Positions 58,993 through 64,000 of a DNA stretch of 64,000 nucleotides are shown in pieces. Source of the DNA: Flavobacteriales bacterium (GTDB taxonomy: Bacteria; Bacteroidota; Bacteroidia; Flavobacteriales_F; PHOS-HE28). Where the stretch lies: assembly GCA_016713875.1 (NCBI GenBank), contig JADJOI010000003.1:186001-250000 (forward strand). Reading direction: 5' to 3'. The notes below the pieces were generated by a model. That model had not been told where the DNA came from. It was given only the letters and a program-made list of their open reading frames with translations, and did no database searches. Made by a program: the position numbers and the translations under genes. Each line of letters starts with the position of its first letter. The first letter of the stretch is position 1.

Positions 58993-60623
58993 TGGACCGC
59001 ACCACGATCCGGTCCTTTCTTCTCTGGTCCGCGCTCGTCGCCATGGCTATCGCTTGGCGTGGAGCCGTCACCACGGGGGCACCGCTGAGCGCGACTTCGT
59101 CCATCGGTCGCGTCGAGGTCGAGGTCGGTCCCTCCGGTGTACGGTTCAGGGGGGCCGAGGGGGCCACCATCCATGTGACCACCGATGGGCGGGTGCCGAC
59201 CAGCAACGACCGGATCGTCCAGGGGTCCATCCCGTTGCGGGCCGATCGCCGGGCGGTGGACGCATCGCTGCGGATCCCGACTTCCGTGCAATGGCGACCG
59301 CCGGTGCCTGGGCTCCCAGCGGCGATCACCGTTCGGGCAGCGGCCAGCATGGACGGCGCCATCGGTCCGGTGACCACGCGAACGGTCCTGCTGCACGCGC
59401 ACGCGCTTCAGGTCTTGTCCCTCACGGCCGATCCGGGGACCTTCTTCGATCCGGATTCGGGCATCTATGTGCCTGGTCATGGCATCTTCCGTACGGCGGA
59501 GGTGGCTGTGCAGCGGTTCCCGCGGGACCACCGATGGTGGAAGTACCCGGGCAACTTCCAGTTCCGTGGGAAAGCATGGGAGCGCCAGGCCCATGCCGAG
59601 CTCATTGATGGTCGGGGAGCGCCGCGGTGGTCCGGTGCTGTGAAGCTGCGCATCCACGGCAACAACACCAGGGGCTTTCCGCAGCACGCCCTCCGCATGA
59701 AGCTTCCCGGCTCTTCGGTGGCCTGGTGTGGAGAGGAGCGGGGCGTCGGGCATCGCATGCTGGTGCTTCGTGCCGGAGGGAACGATCAGGCGGACAGTTT
59801 CCTGCGCGATGTGGTCCAGCACAGACTATGCGCAGGCCTGCCATTCGAGACGTCGGGATCGACCGCGGTGGTGGTGTACCTGAACGGAGCATACTGGGGC
59901 CTTCATCAGCTACGTGAGCGCATCGACGCGCAGGAGCTGGCCCGGCGGCACGGCGGCGAGCCGGACGAGTACACCGTCCTGGAGGACCGCCTTCTTCTCT
60001 ATGATGGGGACCAGGCCGAGGTGAAGCGCTTCGAGCGGATGATCACCATGGCCGAGCGCTGGGACCCGCAGGGCCCGCACTACGTGGACAGCCTTGAACG
60101 CCGCATGGATATGGACGGCTTCCTCACCTACATGGCGGCGCAGATCATCCTGGGCAACCTCGACTGGCCCGACCAGAACGTGAAGTACTGGCGCTGGACG
60201 GGCTCCACCGACACCCTTGGCGCACCACGCGATGGCCGGTGGCGGTTCATCATGGGCGACAGCGACATGGGCTTGGGCTATGCCGGGCCAGTGACGGCCG
60301 ACCTGTTCAGGCATGTGGAACAACATCAGGGGCCGGTGGCTCAGCTGCACAAGGCCGTCCTGCGCTCCCCGGTCCTGCGCCATCGGTTCCGTTCCATCGT
60401 CATCGGCCTCCTCGATGGACCGCTCTCGGAAGCAAGCATGGTGGCCGCGATCGATGCGGAGTCCGCGCTGATCGCTCCCGAGATGCCCCACCATGTGGAC
60501 CGGTGGCGCCGGCCTTCGTCCGTGGCGCAGTGGTCGCGAAAGGTGGAGGAACTACGGATCTTCGCGCGGGCCAGGGGCGCCGTGGTGCGCGACCAGCTTC
60601 ATCACCACGATCCGACACCCTGA
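58992..60623 (+). CDS. CotH-like protein kinase family protein, membrane-anchored
   Basis: 543 residues. An N-terminal signal-anchor (about 9-24) is followed by a beta-rich region with VTTDGRVPTSNDRI (like the chitobiase C-terminal domain often found before CotH). The kinase-like core follows from about 190: KLRIHGNNTRGFPQHALRMK, VVYLNGAYWGLHQLRERID, and WRFIMGDSDMGLG, the place of the catalytic Asp in CotH. CotH proteins phosphorylate proteins in spore formers; in Gram-negative loci their target is unclear. It lies 3 bases before the O-antigen-ligase-like gene. Confidence 0.85.
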   Translation: MDRTTIRSFLLWSALVAMAIAWRGAVTTGAPLSATSSIGRVEVEVGPSGVRFRGAEGATIHVTTDGRVPTSNDRIVQGSIPLRADRRAVDASLRIPTSVQWRPPVPGLPAAITVRAAASMDGAIGPVTTRTVLLHAHALQVLSLTADPGTFFDPDSGIYVPGHGIFRTAEVAVQRFPRDHRWWKYPGNFQFRGKAWERQAHAELIDGRGAPRWSGAVKLRIHGNNTRGFPQHALRMKLPGSSVAWCGEERGVGHRMLVLRAGGNDQADSFLRDVVQHRLCAGLPFETSGSTAVVVYLNGAYWGLHQLRERIDAQELARRHGGEPDEYTVLEDRLLLYDGDQAEVKRFERMITMAERWDPQGPHYVDSLERRMDMDGFLTYMAAQIILGNLDWPDQNVKYWRWTGSTDTLGAPRDGRWRFIMGDSDMGLGYAGPVTADLFRHVEQHQGPVAQLHKAVLRSPVLRHRFRSIVIGLLDGPLSEASMVAAIDAESALIAPEMPHHVDRWRRPSSVAQWSRKVEELRIFARARGAVVRDQLHHHDPTP

Positions 60624-60626
60624 TCG

Positions 60627-62021
60627 ATGCTCGACTTCCTGCGGAACGAACTGCAGTTCATCCTGATCGTCACGATCTGGGTGTTCTCCACCGTGTTCGC
60701 CGGTCCGATCATCTATGCCTTGTTACCGCTCACGGTCTTCCTGTTCTACCGGAGGGAGTCGCTCGGGGACATTCTGTTCGGCTTCATCCTCATCCTGGTG
60801 CTATCGGACATGACGCCGGATGTCTTGGTGATGCGGAAGATCAAGACGGCCAAGTACGCCTACATCATCGCGCTCTCCCTCATCCTGTTGGTGGAGCAGC
60901 ACCGCTTCACACCGTTGTCCGGCGTCTTCAAGGTCTTCCTGCCCTTCTTCGTGTACGCCTTCGTTCCGCTGGTGTTCGGCAACGACCCGATCACGGGGAT
61001 CCAGAAGACCCTGAGCTATGCGCTGCTCTATCTCGTCGTGCCGAACTACGTGCTGCTCAATTTCCGCCAGCGCGGCTGGGACTTCTTCCGGGACCTTGTG
61101 CGCTTTCTGGTGGTCTTCCTGGTGGCGATGTGGCTGATGAGGTTCTTCCGCATCGTGCCTGTCTATGTGGCCGGCCGTTTCCGCGGGCTCTTCGGCAACC
61201 CCAACGGCCTCGGGATCTTCACCTTCCTGGTCTTCACCCTGTACACCATCCTCAACCACCTCAGGAAAGACCTCTTCCCGTTCCGGCAGCGCATGACGAA
61301 CTATGCCGTCATCGTGACCTTTCTGGTGCTGTGCGGGTCGCGCACCTCACTGGTGGCCACAGGCATGTTCCTGCTCTTCAGTCGCTTCTTCAGCTTGTCC
61401 CCCTTCATCGGCTTCATCGGCTTCGTGGCCTTCCTCGGCATCATTGAACTGGTGAGCTCGAACCTGGCCACCATCGTCATCAGCCTCGGCCTGCAGGAGT
61501 ACTTCCGTTTGGAGACGCTGGATGATGGGTCAGGACGCTACATCGCCTGGGCATTCGCCTGGCAGAAGATCCAGGACTACTTCATGCTCGGCGGCGGCTT
61601 TGGGAACGATGAGTACATCATGCGCCACAACTACGCCTATTTGCGGACATTGGGTCATCACGGTGGCGTGCACAACAGCTACCTCACCATGTGGTTCAAC
61701 GTGGGCATCGTGGGCATCCTCATCTACTTCCGCAGCTACTTCCTCATCTTCTTCAAGGCCAGCAAGCGGGTGCCCATGGCCTTCGCCGCCATGTTCGCCG
61801 TGATGTTCAGCGTGCTCTATGAATCCTGGCTCACCGGATCGCTCAACCCCTTCACCATCATCCTGGTGATGATCATGACCGTGGTGACCGAGCCGGAGAT
61901 CGTGGAGTGGGAGGAACGGGAACAGGCCGCCCTGGAGGAGGAGGCCGCACTGCCCGCTCAGGACCTCCGCGAGCTGACCCCGGGCGCTGGGATGGAGGGG
62001 CTTACTTTGCGCCCTTCATGA
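60627..62021 (+). CDS. O-antigen ligase/polymerase family membrane protein
   Basis: 464 residues with about eleven membrane segments and a large periplasmic loop. RGLFGNPNGLGIFTFLVFTL and CGSRTSLVATG are typical of the Wzy/WaaL superfamily, and HHGGVHNSYLTMWFNVG gives the conserved loop His. The C-terminal 40 residues are acidic and cytoplasmic. It could ligate the glycan to lipid A core or polymerise repeat units; sequence alone does not decide. It sits between two CotH-like genes, with a 4-base overlap to the second. Confidence 0.85.
   Translation: MLDFLRNELQFILIVTIWVFSTVFAGPIIYALLPLTVFLFYRRESLGDILFGFILILVLSDMTPDVLVMRKIKTAKYAYIIALSLILLVEQHRFTPLSGVFKVFLPFFVYAFVPLVFGNDPITGIQKTLSYALLYLVVPNYVLLNFRQRGWDFFRDLVRFLVVFLVAMWLMRFFRIVPVYVAGRFRGLFGNPNGLGIFTFLVFTLYTILNHLRKDLFPFRQRMTNYAVIVTFLVLCGSRTSLVATGMFLLFSRFFSLSPFIGFIGFVAFLGIIELVSSNLATIVISLGLQEYFRLETLDDGSGRYIAWAFAWQKIQDYFMLGGGFGNDEYIMRHNYAYLRTLGHHGGVHNSYLTMWFNVGIVGILIYFRSYFLIFFKASKRVPMAFAAMFAVMFSVLYESWLTGSLNPFTIILVMIMTVVTEPEIVEWEEREQAALEEEAALPAQDLRELTPGAGMEGLTLRPS
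62002..62009 (+). promoter_or_regulatory. -7-like element TTACTTTG
   Basis: Plus-strand TTACTTTG (one mismatch to TAnnTTTG), 8 bases before the ATG at 62018, inside the end of the ligase-like gene. Confidence 0.35.
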
Positions 62022-64000
62022 GCGGACGCCTCAGACGCTGGACGATCCTGTCGATCACCCTTGCGGCGCTGCTTGGCGCGGGTGCATGGGCCGGGCACCG
62101 GGCCTTGGTCCGTCGCGGTCATCCCGGGCTGCCCACCTTCCTGCGCCAGTGGGCGGTGAACTACCCGGCGAGCTTCGCGGTGGAGCCGCCCGTCATCGCC
62201 ATCGAGGTGGACGAGGCCGAGATGGCCCGGCTGGAGAACGTGGTGGAACTGGCGCGCGAGCGCGGCGTCATCATGCCCGAAGGCAACGAGCCGGTGGAGG
62301 CGCGTTTCAGCGTGGACGGGCGAAGTTTCAAGGGGCGTGTGCGCATCAAGGGCAAGCTCAGCGACCATGTGCAGGGCGGGAAGTGGAGCTTCCGCGTGCT
62401 GGCGCGCAAGGACGGCGGTCTCCTCGGCATGAAGCGCTTCAGCCTGCAGCACCCGGGCACACGCAACTACCTCTGCGACTGGTTCTACCACCGCCTGATG
62501 GCCGGCGAGGGCCTGATCGCCCTGCGCTATGGGTTCTGCCGCGTCACCTTCAACGGGGAGGACCTCGGTGTGTACGCCTATGAGGAGCACTTCGGCGAGG
62601 AATTGGCCGAGCACAACGAGCGCGTGGCCGGGCCGCTGCTGCGCTTCGACCCCGGGCTGTTCTGGCAGCACCGCCTCAACAGCATGGAGGGCCTGCGCTT
62701 GGATGAAGCCTACGCGGACTACCAGGCCGCCGAGCTGGACGCCTACGGCTCCAACGACCTGGCGGCCGACCCGCAGGGCCGTCGCCTGTTCGAGGAGGCC
62801 CTCGCTCTGGTGCAGGCCTTCCGCCGCGGCGAGCTCCCTGCCTCGGTCGTGTTCGATGCGGACCGCACCGGGCGCCGCCTGGCGCTGCTCGACCTCGTGG
62901 GCGGCCACCACAGCTTGGACTGGAGCGACGTGAAGTTCCACTTCGATCCGGTGCTCAAGCGGCTGGAACCGGTGAGCTACGAGAGCTTCAGCGCCTTCCG
63001 CATTCGCGAGCTGGCCGGCGCGTACCGGTACCGCGGCCGGGTGCGCGAGCAGGACGAGCTGCACACCCAGCTGCTCAGCGACCCGGCCATCATGGCGGCC
63101 TACGTGCACCATCTGGAGCGCTACGCCCGGCCCGCCTACCTGGACAGCGCCTTCGTCGCGCTCAAGGGTGCCCTGGACACCGCCAGCGCCACGCTCTACC
63201 GCGAGTTCCCTTACAAGGAGCTGGACCGCGGCATCTACGTCGCCAACCAGCGCGCCATCCGCGCGCTGCTCGATCCGCCCAAGCACGCGCACCTGCACCT
63301 CGACCGCCGTTCGGGCGATACGTTGGAGCTGGTGGCCGTACCCCATGAGGCCCTGCCGGTGCAGGTGGACAGCCTGCGCCTGGCCGACGGACGACGCTTT
63401 CCACCGGTGGGAACGGCCGTCGTGCTCCCCCGTCCGCGCGGGGGGGTGGGGCGCCCTCAGGTGCTGCGCTTCATCACCGGCCCGTTGAGCGACAGCGCCC
63501 TCACCGATGCGCAGGCCATCGCGGGCTTCCTGGGAGCCGCCCGCCGCAAGGCCGCCCCGGTGTCGCCCTTCAAGCTGAACGATGTCCGTGACCTGGACCT
63601 GGCCGCGTTGGCCGCACCGAACGTGGAACGCTTCCCCTTCCTGGTGCGCGACGAGGCGGCACGGACCATCACCTTCACCCCAGGCCGGTGGACGCTCAGC
63701 GAGCGTCTGGTGCTGCCGGAGGGCTGGACCGTTGTGGCCATGTCCCCTTTGCGCATCGAGTTGGTCAACGGCGCCGAGATCGTGAGCCGCTCGCCGCTGC
63801 GGTGGACCGGCACCGAGGACAGGCCCATCGTGGTCACCGCCCCGGACAGCAACAGCCTGGGGGTTCATGTGCTGGAGGCCGGCGGTCGATCGGTGCTGGA
63901 CCATGTGCGGTTCGAGGGCCTCATGCGCTTCAAGGAGGATCAGCCGCGCAGCGCCGACGTCAGCTTCCACCGGTCGCCGGTGACGATCACCCACGCGGTC
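62018..64000 (+). CDS. CotH-like protein kinase family protein (C-terminus beyond window)
   Basis: 661 codons are visible with no stop; the gene runs off the right edge. A signal-anchor (about 9-27) is followed by a CotH-like core: VRIKGKLSDHVQGGKWSFRV, GMKRFSLQHPGTRNYLCDWF, VTFNGEDLGVYAYEEHFGEE, and DWSDVKFHFDPVLKRLEPV. The last 250 visible residues are beta-rich, with ITFTPGRWTLSERLVLPEGW like the start of a beta-helix, so the whole protein may end in a parallel beta-helix. The start overlaps the ligase-like stop (ATGA). Confidence 0.85.
   Translation, partial: MSGRLRRWTILSITLAALLGAGAWAGHRALVRRGHPGLPTFLRQWAVNYPASFAVEPPVIAIEVDEAEMARLENVVELARERGVIMPEGNEPVEARFSVDGRSFKGRVRIKGKLSDHVQGGKWSFRVLARKDGGLLGMKRFSLQHPGTRNYLCDWFYHRLMAGEGLIALRYGFCRVTFNGEDLGVYAYEEHFGEELAEHNERVAGPLLRFDPGLFWQHRLNSMEGLRLDEAYADYQAAELDAYGSNDLAADPQGRRLFEEALALVQAFRRGELPASVVFDADRTGRRLALLDLVGGHHSLDWSDVKFHFDPVLKRLEPVSYESFSAFRIRELAGAYRYRGRVREQDELHTQLLSDPAIMAAYVHHLERYARPAYLDSAFVALKGALDTASATLYREFPYKELDRGIYVANQRAIRALLDPPKHAHLHLDRRSGDTLELVAVPHEALPVQVDSLRLADGRRFPPVGTAVVLPRPRGGVGRPQVLRFITGPLSDSALTDAQAIAGFLGAARRKAAPVSPFKLNDVRDLDLAALAAPNVERFPFLVRDEAARTITFTPGRWTLSERLVLPEGWTVVAMSPLRIELVNGAEIVSRSPLRWTGTEDRPIVVTAPDSNSLGVHVLEAGGRSVLDHVRFEGLMRFKEDQPRSADVSFHRSPVTITHAV

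Noticed and set aside
1..64000. rRNA, tRNA or riboswitch genes
   Set aside because: No cloverleaf, rRNA core sequence or known riboswitch core was recognised by eye; a covariance-model scan would be needed to exclude small RNAs.

Overview
The window reads as a chromosome segment from a high-GC member of the Bacteroidota, probably in or near the Flavobacteriales. The evidence is: type IX secretion (T9SS) C-terminal sorting domains; an exosortase-F-type cassette with a small PIDG-tailed substrate; promoter elements of the Bacteroidota type (TAnnTTTG or TAnnTTCG) just upstream of many start codons; almost no Shine-Dalgarno sequences; and a small intrinsic B1-type metallo-beta-lactamase. Base composition looks about two-thirds G+C by eye. 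No rRNA, tRNA, CRISPR array or insertion sequence was recognised.

Layout. Bases 1-12.0 kb are mostly housekeeping genes: an RsmF-like RNA methyltransferase (cut by the edge), purA, a STAS-domain protein, a Fur-family regulator, a bifunctional RelA/SpoT enzyme, fumarylacetoacetase, an HTTM-like membrane pair, a YdcF-like lipoprotein, an SGNH-like protein, glyA, and the exosortase cassette. Bases 12.2-32.7 kb form a surface-polysaccharide locus: a Wzc-like co-polymerase/tyrosine kinase (split by a frameshift), Wzm/Wzt ABC export, sulfotransferase, DegT-type aminotransferase, hexapeptide acyltransferases, at least seven glycosyltransferases, a methyltransferase, an MBOAT acyltransferase with an SGNH partner, and a WecB-type epimerase. 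Bases 32.7-35.5 kb are an accessory island with two toxin-antitoxin modules, a small membrane protein and a B1 metallo-beta-lactamase. Each toxin-antitoxin module is bracketed by a duplicated end of the neighbouring glycan gene. Bases 35.5-42.6 kb continue the glycan genes. Bases 42.9-50.4 kb are a chain of four overlapping T9SS cargo genes containing a 1.8-kb tandem duplication. Bases 50.5-54.9 kb hold a UDP-glucuronate-epimerase-like gene, a glycosyltransferase and a second MBOAT/SGNH pair. Bases 54.9-58.2 kb hold three tandem secreted paralogues and a T9SS protein. Bases 58.5-64 kb hold a small membrane protein, two CotH-like kinases and, between them, an O-antigen-ligase-family protein.

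How the genes fit together. The nucleotide-sugar enzymes, aminotransferase, acyltransferases and glycosyltransferases would build a decorated glycan. Wzm/Wzt with Wzc would control export and chain length, and the O-antigen-ligase-like protein would join or polymerise it. The T9SS and exosortase substrates are surface proteins that would share this envelope. Most genes are chained by 1- to 4-base stop/start overlaps (ATGA, TGATG), pointing to translational coupling. All functions are inferred from sequence motifs read by eye.
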